From Callorhinus ursinus (lineage: Eukaryota > Chordata > Mammalia > Carnivora > Otariidae): DNA of 64,000 nucleotides. Location: assembly GCF_003265705.1 (NCBI RefSeq), contig NW_020313044.1:1879223-1943222 (forward strand), in the 5' to 3' direction. Position 1 is the first letter of the stretch; each line of letters starts with the position of its first letter. Positions 10,681 through 21,744 of this stretch are shown piece by piece. The position numbers and the translations under genes were made by a program. The notes under the pieces are model-generated. The model saw nothing but the letters and a program-made list of their open reading frames with translations. It was not told the origin of the DNA and ran no database searches.

Positions 10681-11035
10681 TGCTCTAACAAAATATCACA
10701 GACTGGGGTAGTATAAACAACAGCAATTTATTTCTCACAGTTCTGGAGGCTGGAAAGTCCAAGATCAAGGCATCAGCATGGTCACATTCACAACCAGTAA
10801 AAGCTCTCTTCCTGGTTCATAGTCTGATCCTTCTTGCTGTGTCCTCACATGGCAGAAAGGGCAAGGGATATCTCTGGGCCCTCTTTTATAAGGGCACTAA
10901 TCCCGTTCCCAAGGGCTCCACCCTCATGACCTAATCACCTCTCAGAGGCCCCATTTCTTAATACCATCACTTTTGACATCAGGTTTTCAACAGATGAATT
11001 TTGAGGGATGCAAATATTAAACCTATAGTAGAGCC
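10681..11035 (-). repeat. MaLR (MST/MLT1-type) LTR, reverse
   Basis: ACAGACTGGGGTAGTATAAA, TTTATTTCTCACAGTTCTGG, GGCTGGAAAGTCCAAGATCA, TTATAAGGGCACTAATCCCG and CACCCTCATGACCTAATCAC are the reverse complement of ERVL-MaLR LTR landmarks. Non-coding remnant. Confidence 0.8.
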
Positions 11036-11429
11036 TTATGCTTAGAAAGGCTTCATTAATGCTCCGTTGTTGCTGTCTTGAAATTGTTAATAATTTTTGA
11101 ACAAGGGGCCTCACAAATTAAGCAGCTGCTCCTGAGTGAAGCAATAGATAATACAAACCTATGGAGCATAATCCTTCAACTGTCTCTTGTTGGCTCACAC
11201 AGATATTTATTGACTGATTACTATGTTCTGAGGTAGCCAAGTATAATGCGGGGAAGCCATGGCCACTCCAGGCAGGGGAGACCACAGGAGCAAAAACTCT
11301 GAAGACAGAAACAGAATGGGGTGTAGATGGATAAGAATGGCCTTATTATGGTCTTTCTCTTTAGGTTTGCTCTCTTCCTTCATGGTCCTATTGCCTGTTG
11401 TCCACAATCCTTTTCTTTCCTTTAAAGTG
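11036..11429. other. No gene seen; reverse L2 tail near 11180-11300
   Basis: AGATATTTATTGACTGATTA followed by TATGTTCTGAGG resembles a reverse L2 tail. The remainder is unassigned. Confidence 0.4.
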
Positions 11430-11452
11430 TTTTTTTTTTTTTTTTTTTTTTT
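11430..11452. repeat. Poly(T) run, 23 bases
   Basis: Uninterrupted T run just before a forward SINE. It may be the tail of a lost reverse retroelement. Confidence 0.8.
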
Positions 11453-11453
11453 A

Positions 11454-11613
11454 GGGGCACCTGGTGGCTCAGTCGGTTAAACATCTGCCTTCAACTCGGG
11501 TCATGATCCCAGGTCCCTGCTTGGCGGGAAGCCTGCTTCTCCCTCTCCCACTCCCCCTGCTTGTGTTCCCTCTCTCGCTGTGTCTCTCTCTGTCAAATAA
11601 ATAAATTAAAAAA
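11454..11613 (+). mobile_element. CAN-SINE, arm of an inverted pair
   Basis: Forward copy lacking part of the head-body junction. Its tail meets the tail of the next, reverse copy. Confidence 0.9.
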
Positions 11614-11619
11614 CCCCAC

Positions 11620-11824
11620 TTTTTTTTTTTAAGATTTTTTTATTTGAGAGAGAGGGAGTGTGAGATAGCACGGGGTTGGGGGGAGGAGGACCAGAGGGAG
11701 AGGGACAAGCAGACTCTTTGCTGAGTGGGGAGGCCAAGGTGGGGCTGGATCTCACTAACTTGAGATCATGACCCAAGCTGAAACCAAAAGTCCTCACTTA
11801 ACCACTGAGCCACCCAGGCCTCCC
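11620..11824 (-). mobile_element. CAN-SINE, diverged, arm of an inverted pair
   Basis: Reverse copy with many changes (GGGTTGGGGGGAGGAGGACC, AAACCAAAAGTCC). Older than its neighbour. Confidence 0.85.
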
Positions 11825-12599
11825 GGTCCACATCTCTCAACCAGCATAAACCCATAGTGCTTTCAATTAAGGTGGGCACACCCACCTGTGGATGTTAACT
11901 TGGTGCTGTCTAGGAGGTGAGCAGTGAGCTGGGTGCTGTAGGGAATACACATTGTTTTCCTAGAGTTTGCATTTCCCAGGGGAGAGGGAGATGTGAGTAG
12001 TAAAGGGTAAATATGTTGAGGGCAGTCTCCCTAGCTCCCTGCTCAATATTGGCTTAGGACCAAGGTGGCCGTGGGTATTGGTCTTGCTTTATTTTGGATT
12101 TCTAGGCCAATCCTGAAATCAACCTTGTTCTTCATCCCATGATGAAGGAGTTGAAACCTCATTAGGGTTTTCTATACCAGGCTGATAATTAGTATGTAAT
12201 TGTTTTGTTTGTTTTTTGTTTCGAAGTTTTTTTTAGAGCATTCGCCAGGAAGATAAGGAAGGGTGGGAATAACATTCCCAAAATGGCTGGAGGCATAGGG
12301 ATAGCAGCCCCGTCCCTCAACTGTCTGTGTGTGTGTAGGGGGCCAATCTCAGGAGGGGCTGCTGCTGTGACATGCTTCTTGTCTATTAACAGGAGGGCTC
12401 TTGGCTCCCGGATCTGTGAGGTGAGGGGATGAGTTAGATGACTTCAAGGAAGCCTACCACATCACCTTTGTAAAGTCCCTAGAGTTGGATTCTAGTACCA
12501 CTCCGCCTCAAGCTGTGAGGCCAGTTTTCTTCCGTAAAACCAATGGGTGGGCTTACAGTACTTTTCTGGAAGCCTGTTACTCGGGAGCACCTGTGGCAC
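11825..12599. other. No gene seen: CTNNA1 upstream flank
   Basis: Mostly unassigned. It includes a (GT)n run near 12325 and increases in GC content towards the CpG island. It could hold proximal regulatory sites, but none is distinctive. Confidence 0.45.
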
Positions 12600-13735
12600 T
12601 CCTCACATAAGCGTCCCCAGGACTGCGTCGCCGCGCCCGGTCCCGGAGGCACCGGCTGGGGGGAGGGTGGAGCCAGCGCGGGTAGCACCCTGAGACTCAC
12701 CTGTGCGCGGAGCGGTGACTCACCTGCCCTCCCCCGCTCCCGGGCTGTTCCAGGAGGTACCGCTCCTCCTTCCTCTCCGGGATCACTCCCTGCCTGAACG
12801 CCCATTAGGGGCCTGGGATGAAGTAATTCGGGGGCACAGAGCGGAGAGCAAGGGGTCCTCTTGGGAGTTTCGGCTTGGCGTCGCCAGGGTCTCTCGGTTG
12901 GGCCTCACCCCCAAAGCGAGGGCCGGGAAAGCGGGGCGGCGGTGGGAGGCGCCGGGAAGAGCGCGCCGGAGGGAGGTGCTCGGAAGGGCGGGCGGGGCCG
13001 GGGCCGCGGGCGGGGGGCGGGCCGGGGGCGGGGGCGCCTGGCGGCCCATTTCCTCCTCGGAGTCGGACTGGAGGGAGACAAAGCGGCGGCGGTCGGCTTC
13101 GGGCCTCGGGAATTTTCCTGAACTCGCCCCACTCTCCGCAGGTAACTCTCTTCAGGCGGGCGCGGGCTCCGGGCCGAGGGGCTCCTCCTGCGTGCGGGCG
13201 GGCGGCGGTCTACTCCGCGACCCCGCCCTGAACCGGGCTCTTGGCGGGCTGCGGTGCTGCGGCGGGCCCGCTTCCCGTGCGGGGCCCCTGGCCTGCGCTC
13301 TGGCCGGGCGGGCGGGCGGGGCCGGCGCTTCCTGGCGCTGGTGAAGTTAAGGGGCCGCGGAGGCTGGAGCGGAGCGAGCGGCAGGCCCCGCGCGGACGCG
13401 GCGCTTCCTCTCGGGAAAGTTTCTCCCGGTTTCTAAACTTTGTCCCAGCCGACTGGGTGCGCGCGCCGGGCCCCCTTCGGGCCCCCGCGGCCGCCTTGCC
13501 TGTGGAGGGGAGCTTGCGCGCTGTTTCCGGTGCGGGAGTGGCGGGGAGTTGAGCTTTCCTGTGAAGTGATTGTGGTCTGTGGTTTCCGTGGTCGCACCCT
13601 CCTTCTCCTCCCCCGCCACCGAAACTTGGCGGTCTGCTGGACCTGAGGTTTGCTCAGCCCGCGCTCCCCGGCGAAGGTGCGAGTGGGGTGCCGCCTTTCT
13701 CTGACCCGGTCTGGCGGGGAAGGTGCGCCACACCC
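12600..13735 (+). promoter_or_regulatory. CTNNA1: CpG-island promoter of CTNNA1
   Basis: This is the only long CpG-dense, GC-rich block in a window that is otherwise AT-rich and CpG-depleted. It surrounds the presumed non-coding first exon of CTNNA1, which makes it the obvious housekeeping-type promoter. No TATA box is visible at a sensible distance. Several overlapping GC boxes (GGGCGG-type, potential Sp1/KLF sites) lie at 12986-13034, directly before the presumed transcription start. Just downstream, TTTCCTCCTC at about 13050 contains an ETS-like GGAA core on the minus strand. The exact start site cannot be placed from sequence. Many open frames run through the island on both strands, but they are composition artefacts rich in Arg, Pro, Gly and Ala. 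Island boundaries are judged by eye. Confidence 0.85.
13045..13141 (+). other. CTNNA1: CTNNA1 exon 1 (5' UTR), start approximate
   Basis: This is the presumed non-coding first exon. Its 3' end is placed at the consensus donor CCGCAG|GTAACT, with the intron starting at 13142. The transcript would join to exon 2, which begins only two bases before the start codon, so nearly all of the 5' UTR lies here. The assignment rests on position in the CpG island immediately after the GC-box cluster, a good donor, and resemblance of the purine-rich segment around 13070-13110 to the remembered human CTNNA1 leader. The 5' boundary is a guess, and alternative first exons within the island are possible. Confidence 0.65.
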
Positions 13736-14274
13736 GGGTGGACTTTTGGCGTGTACCAAGTTAACCTTTGTTGTGAAATTACTCAGCCTTCTTGTGCTGG
13801 TTGGTAGGGCGCGCTTCACTCTGGTTAGTCCTCGTTTGCCCGGGGGGCGTTGGACTCTTTCTTGTTGACTTTTTTTTAAAAGGAGTGTGCGTGTCTGAAG
13901 CACTTGTTGGAAAAAATGTGGATTGAATGCCTGACCCTGGCTTGGCAGGAATGGCTTCCCAACAATGCAGGCGGCAGTTGGCTCAAACCAGGATTGGCAG
14001 ACACCCTTTTATGTCCTCCTGCGTCTTTGGAACATTTTTTGGGTGTTTGTTTTGAATAGAATTTACACATTTAGAGGAGTAAGATATGCTAAGTCTCCCA
14101 ACTGAATTAAGGGCATTTCGTATTTATGTTGAAGGAAACGGTTACATCATTGTATTGTTGGAACAGGATAAGCATTTCCATGAGAGGATATTTTGTTTAG
14201 CAGTGACTTTTGAAATGACTGTACGGGTTTATGTTACTTTAGGAAAATGTAAGTTAAATTAATTAGGATATGTT
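13736..14274. other. CTNNA1 intron 1, island shore
   Basis: GC content falls steadily and no exon is visible. Unassigned sequence. Confidence 0.5.
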
Positions 14275-14278
14275 ATTT

Positions 14279-14396
14279 TGTTTTACAAGAGAAATTATCC
14301 ATAGCCTCTGCTTAATTATTTACCCTTCGTGACTTTTGTTTTACAAGAGAAATTACCCATAGCCTCTGCTTAATTATTTACCCTTCTTGACTTTTA
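14279..14396. repeat. 58-bp tandem duplication
   Basis: Two adjacent copies of a unit starting GTTTTACAAGAGAAATTA, offset by 58 bases and differing at two positions (T/C in ATTAYCC and G/T in CTTCKTG). Confidence 0.95.
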
Positions 14397-14429
14397 AGTT
14401 AAATAATTTTTACCCGCTTTTTTTTTTTT

Positions 14430-15442
14430 AAAGGGCCCATAGATGATATAAGATACGGGCTGTGCTCCCAAGAGCTCACCATGTAATGTAGGGAAGGCAT
14501 ATTCTCCAGATGTAGTGCAAGGTAGACTGTTATAAGTGCCATAATAGTACTTGTGCATGGGTCATATCTTCTATACTACTAATGATAGAAAAAAACTTGT
14601 GGAAGCATGGAGAGGGGCCTAATTTTTGTTTGGAGAAGTCCAGAAGGGCTCTGGGGGGGGGGTGGCGTTTGGAACTGGATGAAAGGTGAGTAGGGTTTTG
14701 TCAGTGGAGGAAGCATAAAAAGGAATAGGAGTTGGTGGGAATTATGTCATAACTCTTAGGATTTTCCTTATATTTTTGGCTCTTGTCAGTTTTTTTCCTT
14801 TTCAGTCTGCTCATACCCAAGATTGTATCTCAGTCTTTGACACTGTTGATGTGGCATCATCTTCGTTGCCATCAGCATCTCATTCTGTACGGTGACTTAG
14901 AGATCAGGGTTGCCTTCTCCCTCTAAGCTGAGAATCCCTTCTCTGTGCATTTTCCATGTCTTCAAACTTAGGTGCTCAAGCCCAAGTTTCTATCTTGATA
15001 GTGAATGTCTCACCTCACATGTACACCAGAGAGCTGTGTGTCCCAGGGGCTTCTCAAACTCAAGAATGCTCAAAATGAGACATCTTTCTTTTCTGGAAAC
15101 CTAAACCATATGTGGAAATCAGCAGTAACTGGTAGGGTCCTGGAATTTTTTGAGAAAGTAACAGCCTGACACACGACAGACAGACCTGGTTGTTGCAGGT
15201 GGTGGTGTGTAACGTTGGTGAAGATGTGGACCAAGGGAACAGGGTCCTCTGCTTGTGTAAAGGTCCTGAGACAGGAATGAACTTAATGTGTTTTGAGACC
15301 TCGGACCTGTATAGCTTGAACAATTTTGGGGTGGGGAGAAGGCCTCACATGAGATTGCCAGGGGACACCAGGTCATATGTTTGGATCTTATTCTAAGATC
15401 TGTAAGAAGCCATCGTAGGGAGTTTCATGATCTGATGTTTTA
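14430..15442. other. Intron 1: L2-like debris, no exon
   Basis: 14430-14660 has a reverse L2 flavour (GAGCTCACCATGTAATGTAG). 14880-15110 and 15200-15440 also look like old LINE sequence. Contains a G9 run near 14651. Divergence is too high for firm calls. Confidence 0.4.
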
Positions 15443-15659
15443 TTATTTCTTTTTTTTAAAAAAATATTTATTTGAGAGGAAGAGAATGAGAGAGAGAGAG
15501 AGCACGGGGGGGGGGGTGGTCAGAGGGAGAAGCCGACTCTCCACTGAGCAGGGAGCCTGAGATATGGGACCCATCCGAGATGCGGGATCGATCCAGGACT
15601 CCAGGATCATGACCTGAGCCAAAGGCAGTCGCCCAACCAACTGAGCCACCCAGGCGCCC
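15443..15659 (-). mobile_element. CAN-SINE
   Basis: Duplication TCATGATCTGATRTTTTA at 15425-15442 and 15660-15677. Contains a G10 run inside the body. Confidence 0.95.
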
Positions 15660-17007
15660 TCATGATCTGATATTTTAAAGGAAGATGGTGGGGTGGGAGT
15701 GAGGTGGTGTGGATGAAGGGAACTGTGTTTTGGGGAAATGAGACAGGTCTTAAATATGGATTGGATGTAAGGGATGTAGGCTTATCTATAATGGCTGTTT
15801 CCTCAGTGATGCACTCCCCCCCCCCCCAGTTGTATTCTGTCCCTTTCATGATGAACTCAGTCATATCTCATGACTTCAAGTTAGGGCTTTCCTTTCTGGT
15901 AGCAAACCTCTTCTCACCAGGAGGTGTACTCCTTATACTGTACCTTGTATTATTGATGTCCCTGTTTGCCTTTTCTGCTACAAAGTGGGCCTATGAGCCC
16001 CTTGATAGCCTTAGCCTTTGACCTGGTGCCTGGCCTGGAGGGCAAATTAGATACTGTTGAATGAAGGAGGAAAAAGAGTCTTTCCCTTCTGGAGTCTAGC
16101 TTGTGGGTGGAACTATGATAGATGAGGCAACGGTCAGATTATGGAGAGCCTTAAATTGAAAACCATCTCCATTCCATTCTTCTTCCTTTTCTACCTGTAT
16201 CTAATCAGAGATGAAATCCTCTCCATCTGGTGTTCACATTACATTAATACCTTTTTTCTGTTTTCTCTACTGCCACTGCAGTTTAGATTATCTTATCTTT
16301 GAACTATTGAAACTACTTGTAGTTCTCTGGATAAATTGCTCTATTTTTGTTTTCTTTGGTGCCTTTTTCATATTTTTTCCTTTTCCTGGAGCTGTTCTCC
16401 TTTTTCCATACCTCTGACAAACTCATTTACTCTTTAAAACCTACCTTAGATGTCACTGCCTCTGGGTTTTCTCTTAAAACTCAGTGCTTCTTGGGTAGCT
16501 TGTACATATTCTGTGGTTGCATCTTTCACACTGTTTGGTAAATATTTTTATCTATGTCTTCTTCCCATCTGGGGGTTTCTTGGAAATGGGGCCTGGGCTT
16601 TTATTTTTGACAAAACTTTCCAAAAATTAAAGTATCATATACCTGTAGAACAGTGCTCAAATCATAAGAGTACCTGCTTAATGCTGTATTTGAGTGAAGA
16701 CTATCCATATCCACTGTGTAGACCAAGAAACAGAAAATTATCAACCAGTACTCTGGGAATCCCAGGTCACCACCTGTCCCTCTTTTCTCTTCAGTTTTTA
16801 ATCTGAGATTTGGGAACATATGGTTGCTCAATTAGTGTTTGCCACAGTTAGTTGAATGTTTTCCCCTCTCCGCCTCCATCTTTCAGTCTTTTACACCTAA
16901 GCAGTACTCTTGTTCATTTGAGAAACTTACTGCTATCTTCTTGCTGAACTGATCAGCCTCTTAGGTTGGTCTTCAAGACCTAAATTCTGGCTTTAAATTA
17001 ATTTGTT
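15660..17007. other. Intron 1: old L2/CR1-like sequence, no exon
   Basis: CCCTTGATAGCCTTAGCC and TGGTGCCTGGCCTGGAGG (about 15995-16040) look like L2 tail. 16160-16840 is pyrimidine-rich LINE-like sequence. A C11 run lies near 15817-15828. Confidence 0.4.
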
Positions 17008-17021
17008 CAACTTCATTTTCT

Positions 17022-17226
17022 TCTCTTCTCTTTTCTCTTCTTGAAGATTTACTACTTATTTGAGAGAGAGAAAACGTGACGGGATGGGAGGAGTGGAGGG
17101 AGAGGGAGAGGATCCTCAAGGAGACTCTGCACAGAGTCTGGTGCTGGGCGGATCTCACAACCCTGAGATCATGACCTGAGCCGAAACCAAGAGTTGCTCA
17201 ATTGACTGAGCCACCCAGGTGCCCCT
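17022..17226 (-). mobile_element. CAN-SINE, diverged
   Basis: Duplication CAACTTCATTTTCT at 17008-17021 and 17227-17240. The tail side has become a TCTT-rich tract. Confidence 0.9.
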
Positions 17227-17464
17227 CAACTTCATTTTCTACTGTAAATTGTTGCTACATGTCCTCTGCACCTTCCAGGCATTCGTACTGGAGTGCCTCA
17301 TCCTTCTTTTGACACAAATGCTATCCATTTGTGAAGGCTGGTTAACGTGATTTTTCCATTGAGACATTTATCTTCATTGCTGAAAGTGATCTTTAATTTA
17401 CTGGAAATTCTAAAATTTGCCTCTCGCTATGACATTTTCACTCCCTGTCTTGTTTGTGTGTGTG

Positions 17465-18543
17465 TGTTTTGGTGGTAAAATATATAAAACAAAATTTACC
17501 ATTTTAGGGGTGCCTGGGTGGCTCAGTCGTTAAGCGTCTGCCTTCGGCTCAGGTCATGATCCCAGGGTCCTGGGATCGAGCCCCACATTGGGCTCCCTGC
17601 TCAGCGGGAAGCCTGCTTCTCCCTCTCTCACTCCCCTTGCTTGTGTTCCTGCTTTCGCTGTGTCTCTGTCAAAAAAAAAAAAAAAACACCCTAAAAAGAA
17701 TTTACCATTTTAACCATTTTTATGCATACACTTCAGTGGCATTGAGTACATTCATATTTTTGTTCATTCATCACCACCACCCATATCCAGAGCTTTGTTC
17801 ATTTTCCAAAACTGAAACTCCGTATATATTAAACATTAACTCCCCGTTTTGCCTCCCCTCAGCCCACTGGCAACCACCATTATACTTTTTCTTTGAATTT
17901 GACTACTGTAGGCACCTCATGTAGGTGGAATAATACCGTATTTGTTCTTTTGTGACTGGTTTATTTTACTTAGCATAGTGTCTTCAAGGTTCATCTGTAT
18001 TGTAGCATGTGTCAAAATTTCCTTCCTTAGGCAGAATGTTACTCTAGTATCTATTCATATGTTGATGGACACTTCGGTTGCTTCCTCTTTTCGGCTGTTA
18101 ATAATGCTGTTATGAACATGTGTGTACAAGTATGTGTTTGTGTCCCTGCTTTCAATTCCTTTGGGTATGTACCCAGAAGTGGAATTTGTGGGTCATAAGG
18201 TAATTCTGTGCTTACAGTTTTTAGGAACTGCTAAACTATTTTCTACAGTAGCTGTGCCATTTTATAAATTTTTACTAGCAGTGTGTGAGGGTTCCAGTTT
18301 CTCCACATCCTTACCAACACTTGTTAATTTCTTTCTTTTTTTAAAACTGCCATCCTCATGGAAGTGAGGTGATACTTCTTTGTGGTTTTGATTTGCATTT
18401 CTCTGATTAGTGATGTTGAGCATCTTTTCTTCTGATTATTGGCCATTTGTATTTTTTCTTTGAGGAATCTCTGTTCGAGTCCTGTGGCAATTTGCTTTTT
18501 TGTTGTTCAGTTGTAGGTGTTCTTTATATGTTCTGGATTTTTA
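17465..18543 (-). repeat. L1M LINE, reverse (3' UTR and ORF2 end)
   Basis: CAGTGGCATTGAGTACATTC, CATTAACTCCCCGTTTTGCC, TGACTGGTTTATTTTACTTA, GGGTATGTACCCAGAAGTGG and TCTCCACATCCTTACC are the reverse complement of the 3' half of a primate/carnivore-type L1M, broken by the SINE at 17507. Confidence 0.85.
17507..17697 (+). mobile_element. CAN-SINE in L1M
   Basis: Duplication AATTTACCATTTTA at 17493-17506 and 17699-17712. Confidence 0.95.
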
Positions 18544-18750
18544 TTTATTTACCCCCCTTTTTTAAAAAAAGATTTTATTCATTTGGGACAGAGAGAGAGA
18601 GCTTGAACAGAGGGAGAGGCAGAGGGGGAGGGAGAAGCAGATTCCCTGCTGAGCTGGATGCTCAAAGACAATACGGTCAATCCCAGGATCCAGAGATCGT
18701 GCATGGAGTGGAAGGCAGACGCTTAACCATCTGAGACACCCAGGTGCCTC
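18544..18750 (-). mobile_element. CAN-SINE
   Basis: Duplication TGTTCTGGATTTTTA at about 18530-18543 and 18751-18765. The head is mutated (CTGAGACACC). Confidence 0.95.
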
Positions 18751-19128
18751 TGTTCTGGATTTTTAAAAAATTCCAGTATAGTTAACATAAAGTGTTATAG
18801 TTTCAGCTGTACAGTGTAGTGATTCAACAATTCTGTACATTACGCAGTGCTCATCATCATAAGTGTACCCTTAATCCCATTTACTGATTTCACTCATCCC
18901 CCCACCCACCTCCCGTCTGGTAACCATCAGTTTGTTTTCTATAGTTAAGAGTCTGTTTTTTGGTTGTCTCTTTTTTTCTTTGTTTTGTTTCTTAAATTGC
19001 ACATATGAGTGAAATCATATTGTATTCTTTGTCTTTCTCTGACTTCACTTAGCATTATACTTTCTAGATCTATCCATGTTGCAAATGGCAAGATTTCATT
19101 CTTTGTGATGGCTAAGTAATATTCCATT

Positions 19129-19309
19129 TTTTTAAAAAAAGATTCATTTGATAGAGAGCACAAGCAGGGGGAGCAGCGGGCAGAGGGAAAGGGAGAAGCC
19201 GGGTCCCCATGGAGCAGGGAGCCTGACGTGGGGCTGGATCCCAGGACGCTGGGACTGTGATCAGAGCCAAAGGCAGATGCCTAACTGACTAAGCCACCCA
19301 GGCGCCCCC
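19129..19309 (-). mobile_element. CAN-SINE in L1
   Basis: Duplication AAGTAATAYTCCATT at 19114-19128 and 19310-19324. Confidence 0.95.
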
Positions 19310-19580
19310 AAGTAATACTCCATTGTATATATATACCACATCTTCTTTTTGCATTCATCACTTGGGCTGCTTCCATAATTTCGCTGTTGTAAATAATACT
19401 GCAGTGAACAGAAAGATGCATGTATCTTTTTGAATTAGTGTTCTCATATTCTTTGGGTAAATATCCAGTAGTGGATATACATTTTGGATATTAATCCCCC
19501 TTTAGTATATGATTTGCAAATATTTTTTCTCAAGTTCTTGGGTTGCCTTTTCATCCTGTTGATAATATCCTTTGATGGCA

Positions 19581-19778
19581 GGGGCGCCTGGATGGCTCAG
19601 TCTGTTAAGCGTCTGCCTTCGGCTCAGGTCGTGGTCCCAGCGTCCTGGGATCCAGCCCTGCATCGGGCTCCCTGCTCCACAGGAAGCCTGCTTCTCCCTC
19701 TCCCACTCCCCCTGCTTGTGTTCCCTCTCTTGCTGTGTCTCTCTCTGTCAAATAAATAAATAAAATCTTTAAAAAAAT
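19581..19778 (+). mobile_element. CAN-SINE in L1
   Basis: Full-length young-looking copy. Target ATCCTTTG repeated at about 19567 and 19781. Confidence 0.95.
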
Positions 19779-19889
19779 ACATCCTTTGCACAAAAATTTT
19801 AAATTTTGATCAAGGTCAGTTTATCTGTTTTTTTTCTTTTGTTGTCTGTATAGGAAGTCATTGCCAAATTCAATGCCATAGAGCTTTTC

Positions 19890-19894
<5 letters not shown>

Positions 19895-19923
<29 letters not shown>
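19895..19923. repeat. Poly(T) run, about 29 bases
   Basis: Uninterrupted T tract joining L1 sequence to unassigned sequence; probably a reverse retroelement tail. Confidence 0.85.
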
Positions 19924-19927
<4 letters not shown>

Positions 19928-20386
19928 CCTCAGCTAACCCGTGGATACCTTGAGGGACAGGAACTAAGTTACTATTCTCGGCACTTTACCCTCCAGCACA
20001 GTGAAGCCATGGTCAAAAAGGAAAAGTAGGGAAAAAATTTTTTTAAATGTAATTTTTAAAAGGTCTTAATGAACAGTAAAGAGTTACGTTTAACATGAGT
20101 GTTTCCTGCTGTTGCTAATTTGTCATTGATTGTCTGTCTCATGAATTACGATGATAACCTGTTTTTAGAAGTCTTTAATTTTAAGAGTCCCAGCCAGAGG
20201 TTAGAGTTCGAACTTCATCTGTGTAATGAATAAGAGAATTTATAAAGGATATTTATTTTAACTTCTAATCTGATAAAATGCTAATTTATTCCTTCAGTTA
20301 TGGAGTCCTGAACAGGAAATGTTTTCATCCATATTAAGTGGGTTGTCTTACAAGTAAAACTAGTGAATTAGTTCAGTATTTAAATA
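19924..20386. other. Intron 1: no gene seen
   Basis: A short L2-like piece (TTGAGGGACAGGAACTAAG, TCCAGCACAGTG) is followed by AT-rich unassigned sequence. Confidence 0.4.
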
Positions 20387-20393
20387 GCATTAA

Positions 20394-20514
20394 GGGCGCC
20401 TGGGTGGCTCAGATGGTTAAGCGGCTGCCTTCGGCTCAGGTCATGATCCTAGGGTCCTGGGATTGAGTCCTGCATCGGGCTCCCTGCTCCTTGGGAGCCT
20501 GCTTCTCCCTCTGC

Positions 20515-20545
<31 letters not shown>

Positions 20546-20607
20546 CCCCCCCCTCTCCCCCCCCTCTCTGTTTCTCATGAATAAATAAATAAAATCTTTA
20601 AAAAACT
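20394..20607 (+). mobile_element. CAN-SINE with expanded CT tract
   Basis: Target GCATTAA at 20387-20393 and 20608-20614. The body's CT-rich part has grown into a (CT)n/(C)n stretch at about 20512-20575. Confidence 0.95.
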
Positions 20608-20759
20608 GCATTAAATTGCTTGTTTACCTTCCTTTAGACTCTTCTAGATCATAAACTTTTTTGCTAGATGCTGAGCTCCTTCAGGGCAATTACTTTCTTC
20701 TGAATCTTTGACTCCTTTGACTCCTGACTTATTTCTAAACCCATAGCAGATACTCTTCA

Positions 20760-21226
20760 ATAAATATTGGATTAGTTATAGTAGGTATACATATGCTATA
20801 TATAGGATTGTGCCAGGGGGTGGAGGCATGACTTTACATCCAGTTTATTAAAGTTTTTTTGTAATAAAACTCATAGCAGCTAGAGGTAAATACTGCTAAC
20901 ATTTTGGTGTACATCCTCTAATCTTTTTTCTAGACATGTATATTGTCTAATTTTTATGTAAATTAGTTTTTACTTAATGGGCTCTTTTGTAATCTGTCCA
21001 TTTATCATAATTTGAACATTTTCCCTATTAGTAGGATAAGATTAACCTTTATTTTATGTATCACTTAGAAAAAAGAACTGACAAACTAGGCAATGACCTC
21101 AGTTGAAAGACACATCCAGATTTTAGAGACTTAGAAATGTGAAATATGTATGCTTTAGAACTGATGACATATGATTAATTGCACAATACTAATACAGCAT
21201 ATTAATGATCCCTTACTATTCCATTA
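20760..21226. repeat. Old L1/HAL1-like 3' sequence
   Basis: TAACATTTTGGTGTACATCC, TCTTTTTTCTAGACATG and TTTGTAATCTGTCCATTTAT are typical of old L1 3' regions. Orientation not firm. Confidence 0.5.
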
Positions 21227-21239
21227 TGTAGCTCCTTTT

Positions 21240-21431
21240 TTTTTTTTTTTTAAAGATTTTATTTATTTGACAGAGACAGCGAGAGAGGGAACACAAGCAG
21301 GGGGAGTGGGAGAGGGAGAAGCAGGCCTCTCGCAGAGCAGGGAGCCCAATGCAGGGCTTGATCCCAGGACCCTGGGACCATGACCCGAGCCGAAGGCAGT
21401 CGCTCAAAGACTGAGCCACCCAGGCGCCCTG
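21240..21431 (-). mobile_element. CAN-SINE (first of three reverse copies)
   Basis: Duplication TGTAGCTCCTTTT at 21227-21239 and 21432-21444. Confidence 0.95.
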
Positions 21432-21514
21432 TGTAGCTCCTTTTTAATCAGCCCTTTGTTAGACATTTAGTTTGCTTCCAGAGCTACTTTAATGTAGCTA
21501 AATCTTCTCCCTAC

Positions 21515-21716
21515 CTTTTTTTTTTTTTTTTAAAGATTTTATTTATTTATTAGAGAGGGAGAGAGCAAGCACAAGCAGGGGTAGCTGCAGAGGGAGAGGG
21601 AGAAGCAGGCTCCCCATGGGGCAGGGATCCTGATGTGGGGCTCCATCCCAAGACCCTGGGATCATGACCTGAGCTGAAGACAGATGGCCTAACTGACTGA
21701 GCCACCCAGGTGCCCC
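21515..21716 (-). mobile_element. CAN-SINE (second of three)
   Basis: Target ATCTTCTSCC at about 21502 and 21717, one mismatch. Confidence 0.93.
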
Positions 21717-21744
21717 ATCTTCTGCCCATCCTTGATTATTTCTT

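Larger units (their letters stand above)
18770..19890 (-). repeat. L1 LINE, reverse, with two SINEs
   Basis: TCCAGTATAGTTAACATAAA, TGGTAACCATCAGTTTGTTT, CACTTAGCATTATACTTTC, TAATATTCCATT...GTATATATATACCACATC and CTTGGGTTGCCTTTTCATCC in reverse L1 order. The L1 is cut at 19129 and 19581 by SINEs and ends near a long poly(T). Confidence 0.85.

Noticed and set aside
12783..13132. Proline/arginine-rich frames on the minus strand of the island
   Set aside because: Same composition artefact. An antisense transcript is possible, but nothing in the sequence supports a protein.
12703..13344. 213-codon open frame through the CpG island, + strand
   Set aside because: Composition (Arg, Gly, Ala, Pro) is what any frame in GC-rich DNA gives. 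Several frames on both strands are equally open, it crosses the exon 1 donor, and no known domain is visible.
13433..13903. 156-codon minus-strand frame across the island edge
   Set aside because: Low-complexity Arg/Pro/Ser-rich translation of GC-rich DNA, without homology.
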